Assembly: GCF_025751495.1 (NCBI RefSeq)
Contig: NZ_JAOWKZ010000001.1
Span: 813,920-877,919, forward strand
Source of the DNA: Albidovulum litorale
Lineage (GTDB): Bacteria > Pseudomonadota > Alphaproteobacteria > Rhodobacterales > Rhodobacteraceae
Direction of reading: 5' to 3'
DNA length: 64,000 nucleotides
The notes below the pieces were generated by a model. That model was given only the letters and a program-made list of their open reading frames with translations, did no database searches and was not told the origin of the DNA. Position numbers and translations under genes: made by a program. Shown in pieces: positions 1 to 9,553 of the stretch. Positions within the stretch are counted from its first letter, which is position 1. Every line of letters starts with the position of its first letter.

Positions 1-566
1 CGCTGCCGCAGGCCTTCGTCGAGATTGACGCGCCCGAGGTGTCACCCTTCCTCGTTCATTCCCAGCTTTACACCTGGAACGAACATTTCCCCCGCGATCT
101 TGTCGAGAACTATGCGAGAAAAGTGCCCGGCTCCGCCCCCCTCTTCACCGCACTGGCAAGGCGGCTGATCGTGGCGCAGCTCTTCCTGCATTCGGACCAT
201 TCGCACCGGATATCTCTCAGCCTTGCCAGCGATGGGCGGTTACAGGCACGGCTGGAGGCAAACCCGGCAATGGAGCGCATTCTGACGGCCGCCGCCGGGC
301 ACATGGGCCGTGCAATGCGCAAAGTGGGACTGTTGCCACTCATCTTCGCCGCCCGTCCCGGTGTACCCGGATCGAGTTTTCATGTCGGGGCCTCCATCCC
401 GATGTCCGCCGAACCGAAGGCGGGCGAGTCCGATCCACTGGGCCGTCCACTCGGCTGGGACAGACTGCACCTGATCGACGCGTCCAGCCTGCCTGCGATC
501 CCGGCGACAACGATCACCTTTTCGGTCATGGCCAACGCCCACCGCATCGGTACGCTGGCGCCTTAA
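1..566 (+). CDS. GMC-type oxidoreductase, C-terminal part (5' end outside window)
   Basis: The reading frame is open from the left edge (codons in phase with position 3), so only about the last 187 residues are seen. The closing segment (HLIDASSLPAIPATTITFSVMAN, given here only as a landmark around positions 470-535) resembles the GMC oxidoreductase C-terminal domain, where flavin- and substrate-binding residues sit near a D-x-S-x-x-P motif. The FAD-binding N-terminus cannot be checked. The gene converges on the glycosyltransferase gene that follows and the two stop codons share four bases (TTAA, 563-566). A role in polysaccharide or polyol oxidation is suggested only by its neighbours. Confidence 0.75.
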   Translation, partial: LPQAFVEIDAPEVSPFLVHSQLYTWNEHFPRDLVENYARKVPGSAPLFTALARRLIVAQLFLHSDHSHRISLSLASDGRLQARLEANPAMERILTAAAGHMGRAMRKVGLLPLIFAARPGVPGSSFHVGASIPMSAEPKAGESDPLGRPLGWDRLHLIDASSLPAIPATTITFSVMANAHRIGTLAP

Positions 567-1822
567 GCCCCTTTCTCGAACGCCCCAGCCTCAAGCGCCT
601 TGGCCAGTTCGGCGTCGCCCTTTCGCTGCGCCGCGCGGGCAAATGCGGCGCCAAATGCCTTCAGAACCCGGTCCTCGCGCCAGACCTCGGTGAAAGCCTT
701 GCGGGCGGCGTCCGAGCGGGCGGCACGGGTTTTCGGGTCTGATTGGATCGCCCGCATTGCATCAACCAGTTCGTCCTCGGTCTCAAAGAGGGCCCCCGCG
801 CCCGACCGTTCCACGATCTCGGGGAATGGCCCCAGCCTGCGGGCGATGACCGGTGTGCCAAGCCGGAAGCTTTCGATCAGGATGATGCCGAAGGTCTCAT
901 AGCAGACCGAGGGCACGATGAGCCCGAGCGCCCCCCGATAGTAGGCGTTCAGTTCATCGGGACTCTTGCGGCCAAGGAACTGGATATTCCGGCGCCCGCC
1001 CGCCAGCCGCTTCAACTCATCCGCATAATCTCCGTCGCCGAGGATCAAGAGGTCCGCATCGGGATAGCGGTCCATCGCCGGGAACACGTCCTGCAGGCCC
1101 TTGATCTTCTCCAGCCGCCCCACGAACAGAAAATAGGGGCGCGGATGGCCGGTATAGGGCTCGGCCAGTTCCGGCAGGTCGGGCAGGAAATAGGGCAGGA
1201 CCTGCATCTCCTGCCTCAGACCGAACTCCGCATGCTTCAACCGGCTGAATTCGCTTTTTGCGATGATCAGGTCCATATGATCCAGTGCCCGGTCGAGCAT
1301 CCCGGTATGCCGCCAGAGTTGCGGCGGGCGTTTGAAACTCAGCTGGCATTTCAGGCAATGCTTTTCATCGCAAAGCTCGCGCCCGTAACGCCAGAGAACA
1401 TGGCTTGGGCAGACCAGCCAATGTTCATGCGCCTCATAGACCTTTAGCCCCTCGCCCATCGGCAACAGGCCGGGCCCGCCGATGAGTGAGGTGTTGTTGT
1501 GCCAGATAATGTCCGGTTTTCGCTGGTCTAGGATCTCGCGGATGTGTCCAGCATGGACGACCGGCCGACCAAGCTGCTGTGTCAGAAGATTCGAGACGAA
1601 GCCGTTCTTGGCGCGAAGGCCAATCCGCCTCACCCCGTCGGGCGATCCTTCCGCCTGAAGCTTGCCGCCAAGGATCAGATAGCTGTCCTCGTCATGCACG
1701 ACCGTAACGTCATGCCCCCGCGCCGCCAGCGCGCGCGCCATGCGCTGCACGCCGATCGCGTCGCCGCCAAAGGAATAGGGCGGGTAGAAGGTGGTGAACA
1801 TGACAATGGACAGCGACCTCAT
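563..1822 (-). CDS. Glycosyltransferase family 4 (GT-B fold)
   Basis: 419-residue cytoplasmic transferase. The N-terminus (FYPPYSFGGD, then ALAARGHDVTVV) is typical of GT4 acceptor-side Rossmann domains. Around residues 306-314 an E-x7-E motif (ETFGIILIE followed by SFRLGTPVIA) marks the nucleotide-sugar site of retaining GT4 enzymes. A central Cys-rich stretch (CPSH...CDEKHCLKC, residues about 137-160) is seen in some GT4 members and may bind metal. It is the last gene of the minus-strand polysaccharide operon and its ATG overlaps the flippase stop codon (ATGA). The sugar donor cannot be told from sequence. Confidence 0.9.
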   Translation of the reverse strand: MRSLSIVMFTTFYPPYSFGGDAIGVQRMARALAARGHDVTVVHDEDSYLILGGKLQAEGSPDGVRRIGLRAKNGFVSNLLTQQLGRPVVHAGHIREILDQRKPDIIWHNNTSLIGGPGLLPMGEGLKVYEAHEHWLVCPSHVLWRYGRELCDEKHCLKCQLSFKRPPQLWRHTGMLDRALDHMDLIIAKSEFSRLKHAEFGLRQEMQVLPYFLPDLPELAEPYTGHPRPYFLFVGRLEKIKGLQDVFPAMDRYPDADLLILGDGDYADELKRLAGGRRNIQFLGRKSPDELNAYYRGALGLIVPSVCYETFGIILIESFRLGTPVIARRLGPFPEIVERSGAGALFETEDELVDAMRAIQSDPKTRAARSDAARKAFTEVWREDRVLKAFGAAFARAAQRKGDAELAKALEAGAFEKGA

Positions 1823-3270
1823 ACCGGGATCTCCGGTGCGGCGGGCCGCGCATAGGACAGGAACAGCCGCAGGCGGTCGCGCATGAAGAGCAGCGTCAGC
1901 GCGGCAAAGGTGACGACCCCCGTGAGGATGCTAACCGCGACATCGACGATCAGCGGCGCGCCGACAAGCGCCCGATGGGTCAGGATCACCACCGATGCCA
2001 TTCCACCGGTAGCGAGTGCCGGAACGATATTGCAGGTGACGAGCGGCAGAACCGTCATTTCGCCCAATCGCGCCACCAGCCGATAGCGAAAGCCCCAAAG
2101 GAAGTAGTGTGCCGCGACAAACGCAGCCGTGATCGCCACCAGCCCCCAACGCGCGACGACCAGCATCAGGACTGCACCAAGCGCCACGTTGGCCCATGTT
2201 AGCATCGTGATCTCGCCCGCCTTGCCCGCCGCCAGGCAGAAACTTTGCTGGACCATGGCAACCGACAGATAGAGCCCGAGAAAGGCGAGCGCCGACAGGA
2301 CCGGCGCGGCGTCGAGCCATTCTTCCCCGAAAAAGAGCCGCAAAACCGGTTCGGCCATCACCGCGATGCCAATGAAAAACGGGAAGGAGATGACACCGGT
2401 CAGCCGGGCAATATCCAGCAGCAGGTCGCCTGCCCTGCCCCCCTCGCGGCGGACCGCCGCGAAGGCCGGTTGTGAAACCATGCGCAAAGGCGTTGAGATG
2501 AGGAAGGTCAGCGTCTCCACCAGCCGCCACGAGAGGGAATAAAGCCCGGTTGCGAGCGGCCCGAGCGTCGCGCCGATCAGGAGCGTGGGCATCTGAACCA
2601 CGGCAAGTTCGGCCATGCGCAGACCCAACACCTTTGCGCCGAAAGCGCCTGCCTGACGGATATGGGTCTTTGTCGTCTTCATCCCCGGGCGCCACGCGAC
2701 CGCCGTCCAGGCCATCACGACATTCGTCGAGATCATGGCGATCCACTGGCCGACGAAGCTCCAGACGCCCCAGCCTGACAACGCCATGCCGATCCCCACC
2801 GAGCCGCCGACAATGACACCCGCAATGGCGCGCAGCGAGAGGACACGAAAATTAAACTCGCGCCGCAGGATCGCAACCGGCACGGCGGTGAAGGCGATCA
2901 GAAGAACCGTGATCGATAGGCCCCGGATCAGTCCCGCCACAATCTCGTGCCCGTAAAGCGCGGCAATCGGCCCGGCACCGGCCCAAAGGATCAGTGCGAG
3001 CACCAGCCCCAGCCCGGCCGTGAGCCAGAAAGTGGCGTTGTAGTCCTCTTCTTTCGGGTCATGCGCCGCGATCAGGTATTCCGACACGCTTTCGCGCACC
3101 AAAGCCTCGGCCAGCACGATGAAGACTGCTGCCATGGACAAAAGGCCGTAGAGCTCCGGCCCCAAGAGTTTCGCCATCGTCACGAAGACGACGAAGTTGA
3201 TCGCCTGTTCGGTCCAGCCGCCGGCCGCCATCCAGGCGACACCCTTGATGAACTTGTGCCCGACGCTCAC
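1819..3270 (-). CDS. Polysaccharide/lipopolysaccharide flippase (Wzx-like, MOP superfamily)
   Basis: 483 residues with about 12 hydrophobic segments, the usual length and layout for oligosaccharide flippases of the MOP superfamily. The N-terminus (FIKGVAWMAAGGWTEQAINF) fits the Wzx/WzxC-like group. It would move lipid-linked repeat units across the inner membrane. The start is GTG and overlaps the deacetylase stop (GTGA), so translation is probably coupled. No Wzy polymerase is obvious; the membrane protein at 11.5-13.1 kb is a possible candidate but shows no diagnostic motif. Confidence 0.88.
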   Translation of the reverse strand: MSVGHKFIKGVAWMAAGGWTEQAINFVVFVTMAKLLGPELYGLLSMAAVFIVLAEALVRESVSEYLIAAHDPKEEDYNATFWLTAGLGLVLALILWAGAGPIAALYGHEIVAGLIRGLSITVLLIAFTAVPVAILRREFNFRVLSLRAIAGVIVGGSVGIGMALSGWGVWSFVGQWIAMISTNVVMAWTAVAWRPGMKTTKTHIRQAGAFGAKVLGLRMAELAVVQMPTLLIGATLGPLATGLYSLSWRLVETLTFLISTPLRMVSQPAFAAVRREGGRAGDLLLDIARLTGVISFPFFIGIAVMAEPVLRLFFGEEWLDAAPVLSALAFLGLYLSVAMVQQSFCLAAGKAGEITMLTWANVALGAVLMLVVARWGLVAITAAFVAAHYFLWGFRYRLVARLGEMTVLPLVTCNIVPALATGGMASVVILTHRALVGAPLIVDVAVSILTGVVTFAALTLLFMRDRLRLFLSYARPAAPEIPV

Positions 3271-4052
3271 CGCCCCGCCCCCGAGGCGATGCCCTGCCAG
3301 GGTTTGGCGACCGCCGACTTGATCGCGCGCAGCCCTTTGCGGGCGGCAAGATAGGCAGCCCCCCGCCCCGCCAGATGAGCACGCCAGCGGGCGATATCGG
3401 TGAAGTAGAACATCTCAAGCCGTGGCAGATCGTGGGAATCGTCCCCCAGCCCGGCCTGCCCCAGCCGGGTTCCGACCGAGGTCTTGTAAAGCGTTGCAAT
3501 TGCCGTCCGCACCTCTGGCCCGGCAATCCCATAGGGCGGTGCGAAATGGCGGATGGAGCGGCCGAGCCGATCCTCGATCACCGCCTTGGAGCGTTCCAGT
3601 TCCGCCCCCCGCGCATCTTCCGGCAGGGCATCCAGATCAGGATGGCTGACCGTGTGGCTGCCAAACTGCACGCCCTCGGCCGCAAGCGCCCGGATCGTGC
3701 CCCAACCCATCAGCTTGCGGGGTGGCTCGGCGATGCCGCGCCAGCCTTCCTCGCGTCCGATATAGGCGGTGGGCAAATAGACGATGGGTTTGAACCCGTG
3801 CTTCGCCATCACCGGCCAGGCGGCATCGGCGAAATCCTGAAAGCCGTCGTCAAAGGTCAGGATCACCGAATGGGGGGCAAGTGTACCCCGCCCGTCCTTC
3901 GCTGCGAGATAGTCGTCGAGCGTGATCACCGGCACCCCGGCCTCGGCAATCGCCGCCATCTGGGCGGCAAAGGTCGCGGGCGCGATCGAGGTCGCCCCGC
4001 CCCGATCCGAGATCGAGTGATACATCAGGATGTCGACGACCGGCCCGCCCAT
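3267..4052 (-). CDS. Polysaccharide deacetylase (NodB homology domain, CE4)
   Basis: 261 residues. The NodB motifs are visible: TFDDG at about residues 66-70 (catalytic base Asp and metal Asp) and SHTVSHPDL at about 132-140 (two metal-binding His). The opening VDILMYHSISD is typical of bacterial CE4 deacetylases. No clear signal peptide is present, so it may act on cytoplasmic or lipid-linked intermediates. It lies two bases after the FAD oxidoreductase stop in the same operon, which suggests that N-acetyl groups of the repeat unit are removed in this pathway. Confidence 0.9.
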   Translation of the reverse strand: MGGPVVDILMYHSISDRGGATSIAPATFAAQMAAIAEAGVPVITLDDYLAAKDGRGTLAPHSVILTFDDGFQDFADAAWPVMAKHGFKPIVYLPTAYIGREEGWRGIAEPPRKLMGWGTIRALAAEGVQFGSHTVSHPDLDALPEDARGAELERSKAVIEDRLGRSIRHFAPPYGIAGPEVRTAIATLYKTSVGTRLGQAGLGDDSHDLPRLEMFYFTDIARWRAHLAGRGAAYLAARKGLRAIKSAVAKPWQGIASGAGR

Positions 4053-4054
4053 GC

Positions 4055-5506
4055 TCAGTCCTCGACCCGGTGGCTTTCAAACTCGTGGCGATGTTCGGCC
4101 CATTTTGCCCGGTCTATCCCGCCTTCTTCCGTCAGCACATCCGCAGCCGCGTAGGCCATGGCGAAGGCGTGGTGGGTATTGTCGTGCGCAAACAGCCCCT
4201 GCCGCCCGAAGCTGAGAAACCCGTCGAGCGACGACAGCCAATTGTCCACGGTCTCGAAATGCCGCTGATAGTCGAGGTCGTAAACCGGATAGGCATGGGC
4301 GATGCGCCGCGTCTCGGTACGGATCACCGGGACCTTCACCGGCAGGCCGAGATTGCCGAGCCATTCGCAGTAGTGCTGGCCCAGTTCCTCATCCGACATG
4401 TCCCACCACTTCTCACCCGGATCGCAGGGAAGCTCGGCGCAGAGGATCGTGCGGCCCTTCGGTTCGGCCGCCGAACTGTAGTTCTTCGGCTCGGACATCC
4501 GGCTGATCGGGATCGAGAGTTCAGGGAAGTAATGCGCGTCGTATTCGGTGAATTGGTCCGTCTCAAGGATGAGATAGACAAGGATCATACCCCGGAAGCG
4601 GATCGCCTCGGCCGCCATGATCACCTCGGGCGGCGGGGGCGGGTCCATCAGTTTGACGACCGTGGTCAGGGGGATCGTCGAATAGACCTGATCGGGATCG
4701 TGCCGGGTCTCGGTATCACTGTCTTTCGTCACGACACCGGTCACGCGATTGCCCTCGCGTTCGATCCTGACAATGTTGGTGCCGAAAGCGAAGCTGGCCC
4801 CCTGCCCCTCGGCAGCCGTCACCATCGCGATCGAAATCTGGCCGAAGCCCTTCTTCGGATAGTAGAACCGCCCCGTCGTCGCGCCCCTGAGCCCCGGGAT
4901 CATCCGCAGCATCTTGCCAAGGATCTTGCCGATGGACGAGCCGGAGACACGCCGTTCAGCCAGCGTGACCGCCAGCTTATCGGGGTCGAGGCCCCAGAGC
5001 TTGCGGACATAGGGAAAGTAGAAGTTTTCCGAAATCGTGGGCCCGAGTCCGTCGTAGAGAACCGAGGAAAAGCTGCGCGGGCCGGTCGATTTCTTGCGGA
5101 ACTTCTTCAACACCATGTCGCCGATCAGCGAGGCCGCGAAAGCCGGTGGCAGCTTCAGAAGCGCATCCTGCAGCTTCAGCGGAAAATGGATCCAGCGCCC
5201 GCCCAGCCGGATACGGCCATGACGCGGTTGCAAGAGCAGATCCTCGCCCAGCAGCGCCTTCACATCGGCCAGCACATTCTCATCCGCCACCGGGTGGAAG
5301 CGGTGAGAGCCATAGTCGCACCAGATGCCGTCAATCATGAACGAGGTCGAGTTGCCCCCCGCGACAGGCGCGCGTTCCAGCACTTCGACCTCGGCCTTGC
5401 CTTTGGTCAGCGCGTAGGCGGCGGCGATGCCGGCAGGCCCCGCGCCAAGAATGGTGATCCGGGGCTTCGTGCCAGTGGGGTTCGGTTTGTCGGTTGGGGT
5501 GGTCAA
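4055..5506 (-). CDS. FAD-dependent amine-oxidase/protoporphyrinogen-oxidase-like protein
   Basis: 483 residues when started at TTG 5506. I prefer this start because AGGAG (5513-5517) lies six bases upstream and the TTG overlaps the stop of the GtrA gene (TTGA); the ATG 15 codons further upstream would lie inside gtrA. The N-terminus has the dinucleotide-binding motif (ITILGAGPAGIAAAYAL). The following GSHRFHP region resembles UDP-galactopyranose mutase and protoporphyrinogen-oxidase-like flavoproteins often found in polysaccharide clusters. Its substrate is unknown; a role in modifying a sugar or lipid carrier is inferred from operon context. Confidence 0.8.
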   Translation of the reverse strand: MTTPTDKPNPTGTKPRITILGAGPAGIAAAYALTKGKAEVEVLERAPVAGGNSTSFMIDGIWCDYGSHRFHPVADENVLADVKALLGEDLLLQPRHGRIRLGGRWIHFPLKLQDALLKLPPAFAASLIGDMVLKKFRKKSTGPRSFSSVLYDGLGPTISENFYFPYVRKLWGLDPDKLAVTLAERRVSGSSIGKILGKMLRMIPGLRGATTGRFYYPKKGFGQISIAMVTAAEGQGASFAFGTNIVRIEREGNRVTGVVTKDSDTETRHDPDQVYSTIPLTTVVKLMDPPPPPEVIMAAEAIRFRGMILVYLILETDQFTEYDAHYFPELSIPISRMSEPKNYSSAAEPKGRTILCAELPCDPGEKWWDMSDEELGQHYCEWLGNLGLPVKVPVIRTETRRIAHAYPVYDLDYQRHFETVDNWLSSLDGFLSFGRQGLFAHDNTHHAFAMAYAAADVLTEEGGIDRAKWAEHRHEFESHRVED

Positions 5507-5958
5507 GTGTTTCTCCTGAATACCCAGAAAAGAGAGATGAAATAGCTGCACAGGAACGAGGCCCCGAAGGCCACCGTCAGCGCGATCCAGAACGGCACGG
5601 CCATGGCACGTTCAAACCCGACGAGCACGATCAGCCGCACGACAAGCGACGCCATGACGGCTGCCAGGTAGCGCAAAAACCCAAAGAGGGATGCCGGGGA
5701 CCCATCGCCGGTCGAAAAGGTGATGTGGTGATGGCCGAGATAGTTCAGGACCGTGCCGATGAGAAAGCCGAGCGTCGAGGCGACGACGCCGGAGAGCCCC
5801 AGAAAGAAATGCAGCGCAAGGGCGGAGATATAGTCCGCCACCGTCCCCACGCTCGACACGCCGAAAAAGCGCATGAACCGGCTGTTTCCGATCCGGGCCA
5901 GCATCAGAGGCCCCCGCCATATGTCGGAAAACCAATCGTCATTCGATATACATCTCAT
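5503..5958 (-). CDS. GtrA family membrane protein
   Basis: Up to 151 residues with four hydrophobic helices, the size and pattern of GtrA/DPMS-type proteins that help flip polyprenyl-phosphate-linked sugars or support GT2 transferases. The ATG at 5958 overlaps the end of asnB; a second ATG at 5904 (preceded by GGCGGGGG) would give about 133 residues and better matches the usual family start just before the first helix (MRFFGVSSVGTVADY). The two GT2 genes upstream with C-terminal membrane helices are natural partners. Confidence 0.85.
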   Translation of the reverse strand: MRCISNDDWFSDIWRGPLMLARIGNSRFMRFFGVSSVGTVADYISALALHFFLGLSGVVASTLGFLIGTVLNYLGHHHITFSTGDGSPASLFGFLRYLAAVMASLVVRLIVLVGFERAMAVPFWIALTVAFGASFLCSYFISLFWVFRRNT

Positions 5959-7840
5959 GCCACATCGAGAAATTCAGCATACCCCAGAGTGCGCGGCCAT
6001 GGTCCCGCTTGCTGGCCATATGTTCGTCGACCAACTGCTTAACCGCCTCGGGGCGAAAGATGTCGAGTTTCCGCATCCGTTCCTCACCCAGATAGTGGTG
6101 CACCATGTCGGCCAGATCGGTCTTCAGCCAGCGCGAATAGGGCATTTCCAGCCCGACCTTCTTCTTGTCGAGGATCGCCTGCGGCAGATGCCCCTCCATC
6201 GCGCGGCGCATCAGATGCTTCTTGCGACCGTTCTTCATCTTCAGGGCGGGCGGCACGCGGCCGAGATAACCGGTCAGTTCCGGATCGGTGAAAGGCACCC
6301 GCGCCTCCAGCGAATGGGCCATGGTCATCCGGTCGTTCTTGATCATCAGGTCGTCAGGCAGGAAGAGCGTCGAGTCGATATACATCAGCCGCGACAGCAC
6401 CTCGTCCGCGCCACAGCGGGCGAAGCGTTCGCGGAAATGCCGGACGGTCGGCTGGGCGTCGAGTTCCTTGCGCACGCGATCGGAATACATCCCGAACTTC
6501 TGCGCCTCGGTAAGAACGATACGCCACCAAAGGTGCGCCTCTTCCGGCGGCAGGTCGAGTCCGCCAAGGAAACGCTTGAGTTTGAATTCGAAGCTCAGCT
6601 TCTTGTCCGAGACGGGCAGAAGCTGCGCCAGCGGCGCGATGATGCCGTTGCGGATAAAGCCCGGCACGCGGCGCGCCATTCGGTAGGTCTTGTAGGCGGC
6701 ATAGGTGTCGTATCCGGCAAAGACCTCGTCTCCGCCCTCGCCCGACAGCACCACGACGACCTCATCCTTGGCAAGCTCGCTGACGCAATAGGTCGGGATC
6801 GCAGAGCCATCGCCATAGGGTTCGTCGATGAAGGCGATGCTTTTCGGTAAAAGCTCCCGCACCATATCGGCGGTGACAATCACCTCGCGATGCGCGGTCT
6901 TGAAGTGTTCGGCGACGATCCGGGCATAGGGCAGTTCGTTGAAACTGTCGTCCTCGAACCCGACCGAATAGGTGTGCAGCCTGGCGTTCGTCTGTTTGCT
7001 CATCAACGCGACGAGCGTGCTGGAATCGAGCCCGCCCGACAGGAAGATGCCGACCGGTACGTCTGCGATCAGGTGCCGCGCCAGCGACTCGTCCATCAGC
7101 CGGAAGGATTCCGCCACCGCCTCTTCCTCAGTGATCGCATCCGATGCGGTGAAATCGAGGTCCCAGTAGCGCGTCAGCGTCGTCGTACCGTCCGGCGCGA
7201 CCGACAGGACATGGCCCGGGGGCACTTCGTGGATACCTTCGAAGGCGGTCTGCTGGTCAGGAACGTAGTTAAGCGTCAGGAAATCATGTAGCGCCTGAAG
7301 CGAGGGGTGGCGCGGGACGCGGGCATCGGCGATGATCGCCTTGATCTCGGACCCGAAGCGGAAATAGGCGCCATCCTGCTGGTAGAATAGTGGCTTGATC
7401 CCGTAGCGGTCGCGCATCAGATGCAGCATCCCGGTCTTCCGGTCCCAGATGGCCAGCGCGAACATGCCGCTCAGCTCCGCCGCGATCGCGGGGCCAAGCT
7501 CCTCGAAGAGGTGGATGATCACTTCGCTGTCGGTCAGCGATTTGAAGACATGGCCCTTTTCCTCAAGCCGGTGCTTTGCCTTGAGTTCGCGGAAATTGTA
7601 GACCTCGCCATTGTAGGTCATCATCACCGCGCCATCCTCGTTACCCATCGGCTGGTGTCCGGCCGAGGAAAGGTCGATGACCGAGAGCCGCCGGTGGCCG
7701 AAACCGACCGGCCCCTCGGCCCATGTGCCCCGATCATTCGGGCCGCGATGCGCCATGGTGTCGGTCATGGTTTCGAGCAAGGAAATATCGCCCGACCCAA
7801 GGCCCGACCCGATCGCCATGATTCCACAAATTCCGCACAT
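5939..7840 (-). CDS. asnB: Asparagine synthase-like glutamine amidotransferase
   Basis: 633 residues. Cys2 (MCGICGIMA) is the N-terminal glutaminase nucleophile, followed by AHRGPNDRG and the glutamine-site residues (YNGEVYN). The synthetase domain has the ATP pyrophosphatase loop SGGLDSS at about residue 268. Both half-reactions therefore look intact. Within polysaccharide operons, AsnB homologues are known to amidate sugar carboxyl groups (WbpS-type), and the neighbouring UDP-glucuronate enzyme makes this a reasonable alternative to plain asparagine synthesis. It is followed directly by gtrA. Confidence 0.9.
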   Translation of the reverse strand: MCGICGIMAIGSGLGSGDISLLETMTDTMAHRGPNDRGTWAEGPVGFGHRRLSVIDLSSAGHQPMGNEDGAVMMTYNGEVYNFRELKAKHRLEEKGHVFKSLTDSEVIIHLFEELGPAIAAELSGMFALAIWDRKTGMLHLMRDRYGIKPLFYQQDGAYFRFGSEIKAIIADARVPRHPSLQALHDFLTLNYVPDQQTAFEGIHEVPPGHVLSVAPDGTTTLTRYWDLDFTASDAITEEEAVAESFRLMDESLARHLIADVPVGIFLSGGLDSSTLVALMSKQTNARLHTYSVGFEDDSFNELPYARIVAEHFKTAHREVIVTADMVRELLPKSIAFIDEPYGDGSAIPTYCVSELAKDEVVVVLSGEGGDEVFAGYDTYAAYKTYRMARRVPGFIRNGIIAPLAQLLPVSDKKLSFEFKLKRFLGGLDLPPEEAHLWWRIVLTEAQKFGMYSDRVRKELDAQPTVRHFRERFARCGADEVLSRLMYIDSTLFLPDDLMIKNDRMTMAHSLEARVPFTDPELTGYLGRVPPALKMKNGRKKHLMRRAMEGHLPQAILDKKKVGLEMPYSRWLKTDLADMVHHYLGEERMRKLDIFRPEAVKQLVDEHMASKRDHGRALWGMLNFSMWHEMYIE

Positions 7841-7878
7841 CTCTTACTCTTTCACCTCTCGAACCACGCTCTGATCAC

Positions 7879-9510
7879 CTAGCCTGCACCAGACACGCTG
7901 ACCACAATCTCACCGCCGCCGAGCGTTCCCCAGAAGGTTTCGGCGCGGGTGAAGTCCCGCTCCAGCCGGTCGAGCAGTTCGGGATGCGCCGTGCGCGCCT
8001 GCACGGGCAGGGTGTAAAGAACCCAGACCCGATCTCCGCCGGCAAGAAGCGCGTCCAGCTCGGCAACTGTGTCGATCCGCGCCCAGCTCTTCTGATGATA
8101 CCGGTTGTAAGGCAGATCGGATATGCCGATCACGGCGACCACATCGGTTTCGCCGCGATGCGCTTCAACATAGTCGATCGACTCGGCGAAGCTCTGCTTT
8201 GGATAATAGGCGCGCGGCAACGAAAAAGCCGATGCCGCGATCAGCACCAGTGCAGGGGCAATGGTGGTCCAGCCCTGCAAGGGTCCCTCCAACAGTAACA
8301 GCCGCGCAGCAAGCGCACCAAAGGCCGTCGCGCCATGGATCACGATGACAATGGCAAAGCCCATCGCGAAAAAGAAGAAACGCGGGAAAAGCGTGTAGCC
8401 GATGCTCGTCATGAGAAGCACGGCAAGCCCGACCGGAATCACGAAGAATGCAACCGGCGCACCCTCCGTCCTGGCAAAGCGGGCCAGGCCGACAATTACC
8501 ACCAGCCCGCCCGCCGCCAGCACCCCCGCACCGGAAAAGCCAAGCTTGAGCGACCCCAGCAGTTCGCTGATAGCCCAGAGCGGGTTCGTCCATTCGCTGT
8601 CACCCTGAAGACCCGATCCGAGAAGCGCACCACCCAGCATGTCGGGCAAAACCACGGCGTGAAGGACCAGCGTTAGCAGCGTGAGGATGCCGAAGCCTTG
8701 GAAAATTCCGGACCAGAACGGGAATGTTCCGTCGTTCCGGTTCACGACGGCGCGATAGAGGAAGAAAAGGAAATGCCCGACGAACAAAAACGCGATGGTC
8801 AGATGGGTGAAGGCGCCCAGCGCGCCCGCTATCGCATAGGCGACCCAGTGTTTCGTGCTGCCCGACCGCATCGCGTCGATCAGGAAAGAACTCGACAGTA
8901 GCGAGAATAACAGGAGCGCCGTATAGCCGCGCGCATTCTGGCTGAACCAAAGATGATGATAGGACAGCGCCAGCAAAAGCGCGGCGGCCAAAGCCTCGGG
9001 CCAAGCCGTCACGCGGCGGGCAAAACCATAGATCGCCGCGACACTGGCAATTCCGAAAACTGCCGCCGGGACGCGGATGGCCGCCACCGTATCGCCTAGG
9101 GCATCGATCGAAAGCCGCGCGAGGAAGGTGTAGAGGATGTGGTTGTTGGCGTCTTTGAAGGTCGTCAGTATCTGTAGCGGGCTCAGATGCATATGGCTGA
9201 CATGCATCAGCATCTCGTCGTACCAGATACCACGCCCAAGGGCGTAAAACCGCAACCCTGCCGCTAACGCCAAAATTACGATCAGCGCCGCAAAGGCGCC
9301 TGCCGGGGCGGTATCGTGGTATTCCGCGTCGTCAGGATTGCCCGTCGCGACGAAACGAGGCAGCGCGAGCAGATAGGCACCGAAGACACCAAGCGCGATC
9401 CTGAAAGCCGTGACCCCGGCTTCCATCCCCTCTGCCGCGCCGAGCGCGCTGCCGGGCACGAGCGCAAGCCCAAGGCAAAAAAAGCCGAAAAGGATGAAAG
9501 CAGCCTTCAT
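7879..9510 (-). CDS. Membrane glycosyltransferase, GT39/PMT_2-like
   Basis: 543 residues with about 10-12 membrane helices. After two or three N-terminal helices comes GRGIWYDEMLMHVSHMHLSP, the acidic first-loop motif (DE) that binds metal and lipid-phosphate sugar in GT-C enzymes such as ArnT and protein mannosyltransferases. A soluble C-terminal domain of about 110 residues follows. Such enzymes transfer sugars from polyprenyl phosphate on the outer face of the inner membrane, which fits the GT2 (polyprenyl-P-sugar synthase-like) and GtrA genes in the same operon. The first gap inside the operon (38 bases) lies between it and asnB. Confidence 0.82.
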   Translation of the reverse strand: MKAAFILFGFFCLGLALVPGSALGAAEGMEAGVTAFRIALGVFGAYLLALPRFVATGNPDDAEYHDTAPAGAFAALIVILALAAGLRFYALGRGIWYDEMLMHVSHMHLSPLQILTTFKDANNHILYTFLARLSIDALGDTVAAIRVPAAVFGIASVAAIYGFARRVTAWPEALAAALLLALSYHHLWFSQNARGYTALLLFSLLSSSFLIDAMRSGSTKHWVAYAIAGALGAFTHLTIAFLFVGHFLFFLYRAVVNRNDGTFPFWSGIFQGFGILTLLTLVLHAVVLPDMLGGALLGSGLQGDSEWTNPLWAISELLGSLKLGFSGAGVLAAGGLVVIVGLARFARTEGAPVAFFVIPVGLAVLLMTSIGYTLFPRFFFFAMGFAIVIVIHGATAFGALAARLLLLEGPLQGWTTIAPALVLIAASAFSLPRAYYPKQSFAESIDYVEAHRGETDVVAVIGISDLPYNRYHQKSWARIDTVAELDALLAGGDRVWVLYTLPVQARTAHPELLDRLERDFTRAETFWGTLGGGEIVVSVSGAG

Positions 9511-9553
9511 CTGGTCTGCACCGTCCGCCCGTTCCCCGATCTGCCCGGCACTC

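Noticed and set aside
4070-5545. A 491-codon open frame antisense to the FAD oxidoreductase
   Set aside because: It mirrors the opposite gene exactly, is rich in Arg/His/Asp as expected for GC-rich antisense frames, and has no ribosome site or family motifs.
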